The notes below the pieces were generated by a model that was not told where the DNA came from, did no database searches, and was given only the letters and a program-made list of their open reading frames with translations. A stretch of DNA of 64,000 bases from Arsenophonus sp. aPb (GTDB taxonomy: Bacteria; Pseudomonadota; Gammaproteobacteria; Enterobacterales; Enterobacteriaceae): the NCBI RefSeq assembly GCF_029873475.1, contig NZ_CP123501.1:1-64000 (forward strand), given 5' to 3'. Every line of letters starts with the position of its first letter. Position 1 is the first letter of the stretch. Below, piece after piece: positions 45,187 through 53,832 of the stretch. Both the position numbers and the translations under genes were made by a program.

Positions 45187-45503
45187 TTATCCACAGTAAA
45201 AGTGCAAAAAAAGGCAGTTAAATATAGTTATGTATAAGTTAAAAGAGTTAAAGATAAAAAAATAGCATTTAATTAATTGATTTTTAAGGTAAAAAAAACA
45301 TTAATCGTCCGCAAATCACGATAAAATGTCCGTAAATCACGATAAAATGTCCGCAAATCACGATAAAATGTCCGCAAATCACGAATAAGTAAAGCACTTA
45401 TCCACATATTTTTTTTGTTTTTTTCGTTGTTTTATTTGACTTGTCCGCAAATCACGATAAAATGTCCGCAAATCACGTTATTACTAGCGTCCGTAAATCA
45501 CGA
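45187..45503 (+). promoter_or_regulatory. Iteron origin of replication (oriV)
   Basis: Seven iterons of the form GTCCGCAAATCACG start at 45307, 45328, 45349, 45370, 45443, 45464 and 45489, mostly 21 bases apart, i.e. two helical turns. DnaA boxes TTATCCACA are at 45187 and 45398, with AT-rich DNA between them. They are followed by repA. The arrangement is that of an iteron-regulated theta origin; RepA should bind the iterons. Confidence 0.88.
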
Positions 45504-45600
45504 AAACAAGTTGTTTGTATTTTAATCAATCTGTATTAATAAAATTCTAATAACTGATCTTAGATCATACCTATAATATACAAAAAGAGAAAAACACAAA

Positions 45601-46497
45601 TTGAAGACATTACGCCCTTTAAAACATAAGCAGTTGGAATTTTTTATTGCTGATGAAGTTAATATTTATGCTTTTCGCGATGAAATGGCGAGTATGGAGC
45701 ATCCTTTTTTTGCATTAAAAGGAGGCGATACAAAAGATAGGGAATATAAAAATGGCAATGTAACTGTAAATGTAAGATCTAATTCACTTGGATTAGCCAC
45801 TATCTTTGACAAAGATGTGTGGATTTATGCCATATCTAAGTTACAAGAAGCGATTAATAATAATGAACCTATTAGCCGTACTGTAGTTTTTACTCCTTAT
45901 GATTTTTTCGTCACTACCAATAGAAATAAAAGCGGTCGATCTTATATTGAATTAGAAAAAGCATTATCTCGTCTTAAAGGAACAACAATTAAAACTAACA
46001 TTGTTTACTCAGTTGATGAGCAGGAAACTGTAGAATTTGGTTTAATTGATAGTTGGAGAATTGTTGAGAAACAGAAAGGGAAATTGGATATAGGAATGGT
46101 GGAAATTACTTTACCAAATTGGCTCTATCAAGCAATTACAAAGACTAAAGTGTTACAAATTAGTCCTGATTATTTTCGTATTAGGAAGGCTATAGATAGA
46201 CGTCTATACGAGATAGCTCGTAAACATTGTGGTAGTCAGCATGAATTTATTATTTCACTTGAAAAACTTCATTCAAAAATAGGTTCATCAAGGGAGCTCA
46301 GAAAATTTAAATTTGATATTAAGCAATTAGCAAAAATAAATGATCTCCCTGATTATGAAATTTCTTTAGATATTGTTACTGATAAAGTAACTTTTAAAAA
46401 CCGTAAGCAAAATACATTAAAAGCAGATAATTCACGTATGCGAGAAAAAGGAAAACAGGCTGTTTATAAAATTAAAAAGGGGATTTTAAAAGAATAA
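45601..46497 (+). CDS. repA: Replication initiator RepA (RPA family, PF10134-like)
   Basis: 298 residues. HKQLEFFIADEVNIYAFRDE, ASMEHPFFALKGGD, NSLGLATIFDKDVWIYAISK and FTPYDFFVTTNR are the conserved blocks of RPA-type initiators; the C-terminal winged helix (ISPDYFRIRKAIDRRLYEIA) contacts iterons. The start is TTG at 45601, with only a weak AGAGAAA upstream; inefficient initiation is common for copy-controlled rep genes. It lies 97 bases after the last iteron and upstream of parA. Intact, so this is probably the active replicon. Confidence 0.9.
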   Translation: MKTLRPLKHKQLEFFIADEVNIYAFRDEMASMEHPFFALKGGDTKDREYKNGNVTVNVRSNSLGLATIFDKDVWIYAISKLQEAINNNEPISRTVVFTPYDFFVTTNRNKSGRSYIELEKALSRLKGTTIKTNIVYSVDEQETVEFGLIDSWRIVEKQKGKLDIGMVEITLPNWLYQAITKTKVLQISPDYFRIRKAIDRRLYEIARKHCGSQHEFIISLEKLHSKIGSSRELRKFKFDIKQLAKINDLPDYEISLDIVTDKVTFKNRKQNTLKADNSRMREKGKQAVYKIKKGILKE

Positions 46498-46512
46498 ATT
46501 TTATTTTTTATA

Positions 46513-46600
46513 TTGTTTTAGCATTTTTATAGCTAGCTGCTAGCTTAATATAAGATTGCTGAAATATTATTGCTATCTATAATATGGATAGCTACAATCT
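46513..46600. promoter_or_regulatory. Palindromic region upstream of parA
   Basis: AGCTAGCTGCTAGCT and GCTATC...GATAGC (46572-46592) repeats. A likely operator or centromere-like site for the ParA partner protein. Confidence 0.5.
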
Positions 46601-46627
46601 AATTTTAAGCTAAAAAAAGGTAATTAC

Positions 46628-47257
46628 ATGACATGTATAATTGCTTTTGTGTCACAAAAAGGTGGAGTAGGTAAAAGTACATTAAGTAGAGCTTTAGCCA
46701 GAGAGGCAACAATAGAAGGATTAAAAACAAAGATTGCCGATCTTGATATACAACAATCTACGACGATTGATTGGCATCGTCGTAGATTGCAATTTGATAT
46801 ACAACCTCTTGTTTCAGTCGAATCTTTTTCTACTGCTACTCAAGCTATTTCCATAGCTAATGATTATGAACTGTTGATTATTGATGGTCCAGCAAGAGCT
46901 AGTAAAGGAACCTTAGATATAGCAAGAGTGGCTAATTTGGTGGTACAACCAACTGGTGCATCTTTGGATGATTTGGTGCCTGCTATAAAGTTATTTCATA
47001 GTTTAGTAAAAGAAGGAATCCCTAAACCAAAGTTAGTTTTTGCTCTGGTTAAAATTGGTACTGAATCAGAAGAGTTAGAAACAAGAAATTATATTAAAGA
47101 AGCGGGGTATGAAGTTCTTGCGGGCTGTTTGTTTGAAAAACCATCATATAGACAAGCCCAAAACTCTGGATATTCTGTCACAGAGACGCGCTATAAAGCA
47201 TTAAATGAACGAGCAGATGAACTTATTCAATCATTAATAAACCAAGTGGGTGAATAA
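46628..47257 (+). CDS. parA: ParA-type partition ATPase
   Basis: 209 residues. Deviant Walker A KGGVGKST (residues 11-18), DLDIQQST, and Walker B-type LLIIDGPARAS. A small ParA without an N-terminal HTH, so the partner protein probably does the repression. It partitions plasmid copies over the nucleoid. Confidence 0.92.
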   Translation: MTCIIAFVSQKGGVGKSTLSRALAREATIEGLKTKIADLDIQQSTTIDWHRRRLQFDIQPLVSVESFSTATQAISIANDYELLIIDGPARASKGTLDIARVANLVVQPTGASLDDLVPAIKLFHSLVKEGIPKPKLVFALVKIGTESEELETRNYIKEAGYEVLAGCLFEKPSYRQAQNSGYSVTETRYKALNERADELIQSLINQVGE

Positions 47258-47556
47258 TGGCTAATTTATCAAAATTAAAAAGGTTAGGGGTTCCTCCTTC
47301 CCCAGAAGAAGTTACAACAAACTTAAAATCTCCCGAAATAGCACCATCTAACAAATATTATGACAATGAAAAATTCTATGTTAGAAAAGACGCAAGAAGC
47401 ATGATGAAAACTAATAGAACTCTTACTTTTGCAACCCGCGTAAGCCCTCAATTTGATAGAGAGTTTCGAGAGATAGCAGAAAGAGAAAATGTGAGACTAA
47501 CAGTATTATTAGAACTAATGCTTGATGTTTATAAAGAAAAAAAAGGTTACGAATAA
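47257..47556 (+). CDS. ParA partner protein (ribbon-helix-helix-like)
   Basis: 99 residues; its ATG overlaps the parA stop (TAATG). A disordered N-terminus is followed by NRTLTFATRVSPQFDREFRE, then IAERENVRLTVLLELMLDVY, a beta-strand and two helices as in ParG-type centromere-binding proteins. It probably binds the repeats before parA. Confidence 0.75.
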   Translation: MANLSKLKRLGVPPSPEEVTTNLKSPEIAPSNKYYDNEKFYVRKDARSMMKTNRTLTFATRVSPQFDREFREIAERENVRLTVLLELMLDVYKEKKGYE

Positions 47557-47681
47557 TGTTTCAATAAAAAGTTACCCCCTTACGACAAGATTCGTTATTT
47601 TATTGCCAGTATTTTTATTCTTTTTCGGACGAAAAACTACTAATTATTTAAGCAACACCTAACTAGCCGATGGGGATAAAT
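47557..47681. other. Short spacer after par
   Basis: No feature except AT-rich sequence between convergent units. Confidence 0.3.
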
Positions 47682-47948
47682 TTATGTGGCTACTTTAAAA
47701 TTATCACCATATTTACTCAAACAATGTACATTAGACTGTTTAGGCAGCAAGTCTGGTTCAGCTTTTTTTTCGATTTCATCCGGTGACAAAGGCCTGCGAA
47801 TAATACTATAGAGGGTTTCCAGCGTTTTAAAAGTACAGGAGCATTCAATATTTTTACATTGATGATAGCTCTCTTTAGTTGTTTTAGTTGCATAAAAACT
47901 GGAGCGCACATGCGCCGTTTCACCACAAACAGGACATCGCATCGCCAT
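47682..47948 (-). CDS. Ogr/Delta-family late activator (P4 Delta-like)
   Basis: 88 residues from MAMRCPVCGETAHVRSSFYA; AGGAG lies 10 bases before ATG. Cys pairs CPVC and CKNIECSC and the KESYHQ segment match Ogr/Delta zinc fingers. It has a longer C-terminal tail than P2 Ogr. It follows the psu-like gene on the same strand, as in P4-like satellites. Confidence 0.8.
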   Translation of the reverse strand: MAMRCPVCGETAHVRSSFYATKTTKESYHQCKNIECSCTFKTLETLYSIIRRPLSPDEIEKKAEPDLLPKQSNVHCLSKYGDNFKVAT

Positions 47949-48009
47949 ATATAGACTCACTCCTGGTTGATTAAATCACTCAGTGATTATGCTGTTAATC
48001 ATAACAAGG

Positions 48010-48720
48010 TCAGGTTTTTTTAGAAAGAGACGCTCTTTTTATTTCCCAGGGTGTAGGTTTGAGTTGTTGGTCAAGATAGACCTCATTATTTAACTGAAAG
48101 TTAATTTTTAAAGGTAAAGCCTCCCTGTCATAATGGGTTAAATTAGTCCGCCAGTTGACCATTAGTTTATCGGTAAAATCTTTAAACATTACCGCTTTAT
48201 CATTAACGCCCTCATAAACTTTTGATGCCCCTGCGTTATTAATTTCATTCACTGACAGGGAATAGTAATAAAAACGCATGACGGCATTTAAGACTTTACC
48301 CTGCTCTTGCATAAAATGATTAAATAAATGGGTTGCATAACGGGCAATCAGTTTATGCTGCGCGTCAATTAACTGACTGGCTGCCTCGCCTAGTTGCCAT
48401 TGATATGGCGTTATATCTTTTTCTGCAACAGCAATTAAGTTATTAAACTCTTCCAGCGTCTCTTTAGCTAATACGCACTCAGTCCGCAGGGCTTTCATTT
48501 GTTTAGTCATTTCACCTTTATTTTCATGAAATAACTGTCGCCATTGCGTATCGTATTCCTTTAATGCTTTTTGGGTTTCCGCTTTTCTGTTTTTAATGAG
48601 TTCAACATCATGCTCCTTTTGAGCAAAAGACTGTCTGGCCTGTTGGTAGGCTTGTTCTTTTTCCTTAAAATCGGTCATATAAGGCCGAATATCTTCGGGT
48701 AGTTCATTATATATTGTCAT
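48010..48720 (-). CDS. Psu-like coiled-coil protein (P4 polarity suppression type)
   Basis: 236 residues, mostly helical. An N-terminal coiled coil is followed by TLEEFNNLIAVAEKDITPYQ and WQLGEAASQLIDAQHKLIAR, then HLFNHFMQEQGKVL, which lines up with the central part of P4 Psu (NIIEVRKWQVNQAAGRYIRS...DRLNDFMQQHG). Psu decorates the capsid and blocks Rho. The start at 48720 follows GAGG. The position next to a Delta-like gene supports the call. Moderate certainty. Confidence 0.6.
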   Translation of the reverse strand: MTIYNELPEDIRPYMTDFKEKEQAYQQARQSFAQKEHDVELIKNRKAETQKALKEYDTQWRQLFHENKGEMTKQMKALRTECVLAKETLEEFNNLIAVAEKDITPYQWQLGEAASQLIDAQHKLIARYATHLFNHFMQEQGKVLNAVMRFYYYSLSVNEINNAGASKVYEGVNDKAVMFKDFTDKLMVNWRTNLTHYDREALPLKINFQLNNEVYLDQQLKPTPWEIKRASLSKKT

Positions 48721-48841
48721 ACTCAAACCTCAGATATGTATTTTTTTATTGTGCCAATAACGATACAAAAAAAGTATTGAGGTCACTTGTATGACGGCTG
48801 ATACAATTAAGCGATATTTTCGATGACCGAGAGATAAAATA
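48721..48841. other. Divergent promoter region
   Basis: Between the psu-like gene and a plus-strand broken gene; contains GACCGAGAGATAAAAT as the ribosome site of the latter. Confidence 0.35.
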
Positions 48842-49029
48842 ATGATTGAAATAAATATTGATGGGAAAACCTTTTCCATGAGCGAACAGGCTGCTTCTCT
48901 CTTTGTCAAAAAATCCAACAGGAATTAACCCAGCCACTTAAAGACGGGCGTATTCATACCTTTGGTAACTACAACATTAAAATTCATAATAAAAGCGGGT
49001 TATCGGATGCTGTTCTGACGGACTGTTAG
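48842..49029 (+). pseudogene. Small hypothetical gene with one-base deletion
   Basis: Reads MIEINIDGKTFSMSEQAASL, then FVKK. Adding one A in the AAAAAA run continues IQQELTQPLKDGRIHTFGNY, then NIKIHNKSGLSDAVLTDC to the stop at 49029. A plausible phage-satellite protein, family not recognised. Confidence 0.5.
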
Positions 49030-49215
49030 CAGTTAGCACTGATATTTTCAGCGATTTAATTGTCATTTTTTGTTTTTTTATTAAAACTCTATTCCCCAAA
49101 GGGCGATTAATCCCCTTTAAAACGCTGAAAGGTATCGCTTTAGATAGAGTTAGAATGCTCCCTTAAGGACATACAAACATAATTTTTTAAAATTGGGCTC
49201 TATTTAACATAAGGT
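49022..49215 (+). repeat. Backbone segment repeated (inverted) at 22030-22205
   Basis: Contains the stop of the broken gene, GTTAGCAGTTAGCACTGATA, and CCTTAAGGACATACAAACAT. It is shared with the segment left of transposon II. Confidence 0.6.
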
Positions 49216-49223
49216 GGATTAAC

Positions 49224-50033
49224 GGTTCTGTCGCATTAATGTTGAAAGTTTAATTTGTGGTAGTTAGAAGAATTGTTAGGCGGCTAAAGTGTAAAAAGCA
49301 TCTACTGGACAGAGAATTAGGCCATTGATAGGGATTTGTTGTTTATGGAGCATATGCAGTGTTTCTATTCCTTCCAGTAAAACTTTTGCCGTTCGGTACG
49401 TCTTAAAGCCAAGCATCGCTCGATAGCGTTTTTTAATGAAACGGTGATCTTGCTCTACTATGTTGTTTTTATAACGGCATTGTCTTATTTTTATCCCCAG
49501 TTCACCCTGATTAAGTGACATCAATGCAGCCAGATTAGCCCCACTTTTATCAATATTCACCCCCATAGGGTAGGTATTTTGATGGATAGCTTTCCTTAAA
49601 AAGCGTAATGCAGATTTTTTATTTCGCTTTTGACTGAGAACAAAATCTATCGTTTCACCGCTAGCCTCTACGGCACGATAAAGATAATGCCATTTCCCTT
49701 TTATCCTGATATAGGTTTCATCCAGATACCAGGTGCCACCATGGATTTTTCGTTTCTTTCTGGCAACCCTGGCGAGTTTTGGCGTTAATCGTAAAACCCA
49801 GCGATGAATCGTGGAGTGATCAACATCGATTCCTCTTTCCTGCATCATCTCCTCAAGGTTGCGCAAGCTTAAGGAATACGCCAGATACCAACGTAGACAA
49901 ACTAAAATGACATCGACGGGATAGTGGAGACGTTTAAAGCTTTGTTTAACAAGACACATAACCGCTACTCATCTCTGAAAACAATATTCAAATATTCATT
50001 TTATCAGGCAGACATTTTTAATGCGACAGAACC
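49224..50033 (-). mobile_element. IS6-family element, group B, copy 6 (type 1/type 2 mosaic)
   Basis: 810 bp. The left end and transposase 3' end are type 2-like (AATGTTGAAAGTTTAATTTG, INGLILCPVDAFYTLAA). The right end and N-terminus are type 1 (MCLVKQ, CATAACCGCTACTCAT). Flanks GGATTAAC and GTTTTTAT differ. Confidence 0.88.
49276..49959 (-). CDS. IS6-family transposase (mosaic)
   Basis: 227 residues, intact DDE motifs; type 1 body with type 2 C-terminus. Confidence 0.9.
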   Translation of the reverse strand: MCLVKQSFKRLHYPVDVILVCLRWYLAYSLSLRNLEEMMQERGIDVDHSTIHRWVLRLTPKLARVARKKRKIHGGTWYLDETYIRIKGKWHYLYRAVEASGETIDFVLSQKRNKKSALRFLRKAIHQNTYPMGVNIDKSGANLAALMSLNQGELGIKIRQCRYKNNIVEQDHRFIKKRYRAMLGFKTYRTAKVLLEGIETLHMLHKQQIPINGLILCPVDAFYTLAA

Positions 50034-50615
50034 GTTTTTATCATTAGATACATCTAAAGCAATAGATGCAATATAACCATAACGACCTTTAACAGAAAAA
50101 GAAAAAACAAGAACGAAAAAGCCTTCGCTTGCAGGGAACCTACGTTCCCTCCGCTCAGAACTCTCCGTGCCATTTCCCCCGTAAGCGGTAAACCACTAAT
50201 GCGCAGTACAGCCCACAGACGAAATCGTCTGTGACGGTTCGCAAGCTCACCTGGCTCATTGCGTGACGTTGTCAGGGGAAAATAACCTTAAATATTGTTA
50301 TTTATATTGTATGGCTTGGCAGGAAGGGGAGATTCTGAGTCTTTTTCTCTATCGTAGTGGCTTCGCCACGCTTCGGCGACCCTGACCTTTTTTGATTTTT
50401 GGTGCTTTCGTTGTCGCCTTTTATGCGCAAAGCGCATGGCTTTTTTAATCATGTCTAAAAGTGCAACGTTTTGCATCATTTTGCACGATTTTTTTAGCCC
50501 TGTTAAGGCTAAGGCAAGCTATATATAGCATGGGTTAACACCTGTTTTGAAAGTGCAACGAAAACGCTACATTTAGTGCGCAGGCGTGGCGGGGCTATGA
50601 CTGCGATTTTTGGGA
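50034..50615 (+). repeat. Plasmid backbone repeat R1, copy b
   Basis: Matches 44271-44830. The hairpin region differs (CACAGACGAAATCGTCTGTG in place of the GGCCACA stem). Its last ~180 bases also match 8656-8835, and the sequence after it matches 18420-18535. Confidence 0.8.
50288..50479 (-). CDS. Possible small basic protein within R1
   Basis: 63 codons from MMQNVALLDMIKKAMRFAHK, then RRQRKHQKSKKVRVAEAWRS. Highly basic. The homologous frame in copy a is broken by an indel, and copy c keeps only the first codons. It may be a real short gene or chance. Confidence 0.25.
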   Translation of the reverse strand: MMQNVALLDMIKKAMRFAHKRRQRKHQKSKKVRVAEAWRSHYDREKDSESPLPAKPYNINNNI

Positions 50616-51183
50616 TAAAATCACAGTTTTTCTTCTTAGAGATTGATTCAAAAAAACAGAATTTGAAACACGCTAAATCGCGTTCTAAGCTGACTTATTT
50701 GTTTTTGGTGTGTGGTTAAAAGGGGGATTAGATTTTTGAATGTCAGCACTCTGACAGCGCTAAATCCTAATTTGCATCCTGTGGGAACTCACGTACCTTT
50801 GTTGGGATAGACTCAACCATACAAAAAAGCGTTGGCGGTTACCGCAGCTACCCGGTCACTGCCCCTAGTAACTAAAAATTAGTTAATTTTTAGTGTATAT
50901 TCTTAATAAAGTTAAAAACAGTTCCTGTCAATGGGTAAACTCACTGTTCAGCAAATGCATTTTACGCTTTAATTACTTGGAAATACTTACTACGTATAAA
51001 AGTCAAAGCATTCGTTAATACGGCACACAAAAAATACCTCACATTAAGTGAGGCTCTTCTGTATAAAAGACAGGCTTAGTGCTAGTTTTTTGATACACTA
51101 ACATTTAATTGAATGGTATCTAATATACCAAATATTTTAAAACGAGTTACTTATCATTTATTTAAATCTTGATTTGTTAATTA
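50616..51183. other. Intergenic stretch after R1b
   Basis: GCGTTGGCGGTTACCGCAGC and AGTAACTAAAAATTAGTTAA (palindromic) are visible; no gene. A hairpin at 51037 lies near the end. Confidence 0.35.
51037..51053. terminator. Hairpin CCTCAC-ATTAA-GTGAGG
   Basis: 6-bp stem in the spacer downstream of the minus-strand gene at 51184, followed by CTCTTCTGT on the + strand. A weak terminator candidate. Confidence 0.45.
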
Positions 51184-51615
51184 CTATGCTTCATTTTTAA
51201 GCTCAATCGCCCCAATTTTTTTCATTAGAGAATAAAAATAATCCTCTGCTTCTTTTTGTGTCCTAAAACTTAAATAAAAATACTCACTTTCTAATTGAAA
51301 AGTTATATTACTATTATTTACATTAACGTATATTATCTGTGATGTATTTGTTATTTCATCCTGAGGTAATCTTATATACTTCGTTTTTATGTTTTTATTG
51401 AAAAGTAATTCAATATCATCTAGTTTAATAGCGATATAGTCAAAATAAAAATCTCTTTCTTCTTCTGTATTGAAATATTTAACATAACTTTCACTTTTAA
51501 ATTTAAATTTAATTTTATTACTTTCTTCTTTCTCCATCCTTGCAAGTTTATTAAAATTAAATCCTATCTTTCTTTTATCCGAACCTGAACCTACTTCAAG
51601 AATAAAAAAATACAT
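51184..51615 (-). CDS. Hypothetical protein (143 aa)
   Basis: Starts MYFFILEVGSGSDKRKIGFN; this ATG is chosen because AAGGAA lies 6 bases before it. Two internal halves look related: ESYVKYFNTEEERDFYFDYI and EYFYLSFRTQKEAEDYFYSL, so it is probably a duplicated small domain. No signal peptide. Function unknown. Confidence 0.65.
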   Translation of the reverse strand: MYFFILEVGSGSDKRKIGFNFNKLARMEKEESNKIKFKFKSESYVKYFNTEEERDFYFDYIAIKLDDIELLFNKNIKTKYIRLPQDEITNTSQIIYVNVNNSNITFQLESEYFYLSFRTQKEAEDYFYSLMKKIGAIELKNEA

Positions 51616-51663
51616 TATCATTTCCTTTATTTTTAGTAAGATGTTTTGAATTAAAAAGCCCAT

Positions 51664-52048
51664 TAACTAGAACGTTAAATAATCACAAAAAACAACATAA
51701 ATATAAAGTTAAATTGATGTAAAATTAATTTATTTTTCAATTAAATATTTTTTAATAAATTTTTTTGCATTAAAACCATCATAGTACGCTGAAATTTACT
51801 ATCTATTCGTAATAGACATTCCCACTTCAATAATGCGATAAGTGAATCAATAGGAAAACACTTTTAGCAAAATTTAGCTATAAGATAATAAAAAACATTT
51901 TATTAATAATTATTAACAATAAATTTTCACACATATTAATTGTACTTAAATTAAGTATTCATGCTAACTATACCCTGTTAAATATTAATAATAAAACAAA
52001 TATCAAGAGATATTTATGTCTATCTTATTTTAAATTTCCGGAGCTAAT
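51664..52048. other. AT-rich upstream region
   Basis: Divergent promoter region between 51184 and 52049. CCGGAG lies 7 bases before the ATG at 52049. Confidence 0.35.
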
Positions 52049-53293
52049 ATGGATAAGAAATATGAATTAGTTAAATATATAACAAAAGAGATTAACGGGA
52101 GAGCTATACATCGAATTCGTGCTCTTCGTTTTTTTAATGATGTAAAGAAAGGTGACCTTGGGGGATGGATTGAGGAAGAAAAAAATTTAAGTCATGAAGG
52201 TAGTGCCTGGATATATGACAATGCAATGGTTTACGGTAATGCTATCATATCCGATAACGCTCAAATATCAAATAACGCAATAGTCTATGATGGAGCTAGG
52301 ATATCCGATAACGCTCAAATATCAAATAACGCAAAAGTCTATAGTGGAGCTAGGATATCCAATAACGCTCAAATATCAAATAACGCAATAGTACACCATC
52401 AGGTACAAATCTATGGTAATGCCAAAATATATGGTGAAGCTGAAATAGATAATAAAGCAAAAATATATGGCGATGCCAAAGTATATGACAATGCTAAGAT
52501 AACAAAAAAAATTGAGTTATATGATAACGCGGAAATATTCGGCAATGCGAAGATAATTGGTAATGAAAATACATCTTCCTCACATACAAAAATATATGGT
52601 AATGCAAGAGTACATGGAAACGCGGAAATTAATCAGGTCTCTATGTATGACAACGCAGAAATATTCGATGATGCGAAGATAGCTGGGAGTAATACGGAAA
52701 TTTATGGCAATGCTAAAATATTTGGTAATGCTTCAATTGGCGATAGTTCTCAGGCTGGGAAAATTAAATTATATGACGATGCCCAAATATATGGCGATGC
52801 AAAGGTTTATTCCTTAGAAAAAAAGGACATTATAGAAATATTTGGTCGTGCCAGAATACATGACAAAGCCGTTATAAAGGGAAGCGTGAAAATATTCAAC
52901 CAGGCAAGAATATATGATAATGCTCAAATACAAGACAATGTTAAAATTTCTGGGAATGCAGAAATTTATGGTGATGCCAACATAACTGGAAATACAGAAA
53001 TATCTGGTCATATACAAATATTAAGTGATGCTCAAATAACTAAAATAAGTGAATATTTTATTATTGATCATATTGGTCCAGAAGATGAAATGCTCATAGC
53101 TTTTAAACAGAAAGACAATTCAATTATGATTTCTCATAGTGATTTTAATGGTGTTATTGAAGCATTTGAATACATCATAAAAGAACGGCACAAAGAAGGA
53201 AAATTTAGAGATGTTTACTTGAATCAAATTGAGACAATAAAAAAACAGCTAATCGAACCAAAAATAAACTGTAATAGCTCATACCTAAGCTGA
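52049..53293 (+). CDS. Left-handed beta-helix (hexapeptide repeat) protein, phage/YdcK-like
   Basis: 414 residues. The N-terminal module HRIRALRFFNDVKKGDLGGW with IEEEKNLSHEGSAWIYDNA is typical of a family common in prophages. Residues ~55-340 form about 45 hexapeptides ([I/V/L]xxNAx, [I/V/L]YGDAx), predicting a long triangular beta-helix. The C-terminal domain (GPEDE...FKQKDNSIMISHSDFN, GVIEAFEYIIKERH) also matches this family. Trimerisation like other hexapeptide proteins is likely. No transferase active-site His is apparent. The role is unknown. Recent 54-bp DNA repeats lie at 52247-52390. Confidence 0.8.
   Translation: MDKKYELVKYITKEINGRAIHRIRALRFFNDVKKGDLGGWIEEEKNLSHEGSAWIYDNAMVYGNAIISDNAQISNNAIVYDGARISDNAQISNNAKVYSGARISNNAQISNNAIVHHQVQIYGNAKIYGEAEIDNKAKIYGDAKVYDNAKITKKIELYDNAEIFGNAKIIGNENTSSSHTKIYGNARVHGNAEINQVSMYDNAEIFDDAKIAGSNTEIYGNAKIFGNASIGDSSQAGKIKLYDDAQIYGDAKVYSLEKKDIIEIFGRARIHDKAVIKGSVKIFNQARIYDNAQIQDNVKISGNAEIYGDANITGNTEISGHIQILSDAQITKISEYFIIDHIGPEDEMLIAFKQKDNSIMISHSDFNGVIEAFEYIIKERHKEGKFRDVYLNQIETIKKQLIEPKINCNSSYLS
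52247..52390 (+). repeat. 54-bp tandem repeat within the beta-helix gene
   Basis: Units start at 52247, 52301 and 52355 (ATATCCGATAACGCTCAAAT...). Each encodes 18 residues, exactly three hexapeptides or one turn of the helix, and the units are nearly identical at DNA level. Confidence 0.8.
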
Positions 53294-53309
53294 TAGTTAC
53301 CAATTTAAC

Positions 53310-53427
53310 AGGAATTTATTGTTTATAGAGCACATACCGTGTTTCGATTACTTCCAGTAAAACTTTTGCGGTGCGTAATTTAATCCTAACATAACTCGAT
53401 AGTGTTTTTTAATGAAGTAATGAGCTT
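53310..53427 (-). mobile_element. Degenerate IS6 group B fragment
   Basis: CAGGAATTTATTGTTTATAG...CTTCCAGTAAAACTTTTGCG matches the transposase 3' end with many changes, and stops at GAGCTTG, where a Tn3-type repeat begins. Confidence 0.7.
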
Positions 53428-53449
53428 GGGCTCCGTTTGGGAAACGGAG
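53428..53449 (+). repeat. Orphan partial Tn3-type terminal repeat
   Basis: GGGCTCCGTTTGGGAAACGG, the outer part of the Tn II right end. The arms CTCCGTTT/AAACGGAG form a perfect hairpin. Confidence 0.6.
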
Positions 53450-53832
53450 CCTAAAATAATATATATAATTAACAAAAATAAGGCTTAGCGGGGTAAATTA
53501 GCATGAAGTGCCAGAGTGATGATTTATTAACAAAATGTTATTTCAAAAAAATCTCTCATTTTCGCTAGGAAAGTTTATCTTTTTAAGCCTTGGCGGTCAT
53601 TTTTTGATTGAGTTAAAATGTCGCGAGACGCGTTAGCACCTTTATGTTAAATTCAACCATTTTCAGAAGAATTTAGTATAACAGCGCCTTATACTGAATA
53701 GGCGCTGTTATTAAAAAACAACTATTTTCTTGATTCAAACTACAACACGTTGAATAACTTTATCTAATGGTTAGTTTGGTAGAAAAAGATAATAATCCAA
53801 ATATTTGTTACTAGATTTTTGTGGTAATATTG
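53450..53832. other. Intergenic debris
   Basis: Part resembles 1950-2075, and GCGTTAGCACCTTTATGTTA matches 22030. A hairpin CAGCGCCT-TATACTGAAT-AGGCGCTG at 53682-53709, with a T-rich side, could be a terminator. Confidence 0.45.

Noticed and set aside
45307..45503. CRISPR-like array
   Set aside because: The repeats are 14-18 bp with no unique spacers of constant size, and they precede repA with DnaA boxes; they are iterons.
52814..53017. Minus-strand frame inside the beta-helix gene
   Set aside because: It arises from the regular hexapeptide codon pattern read backwards.
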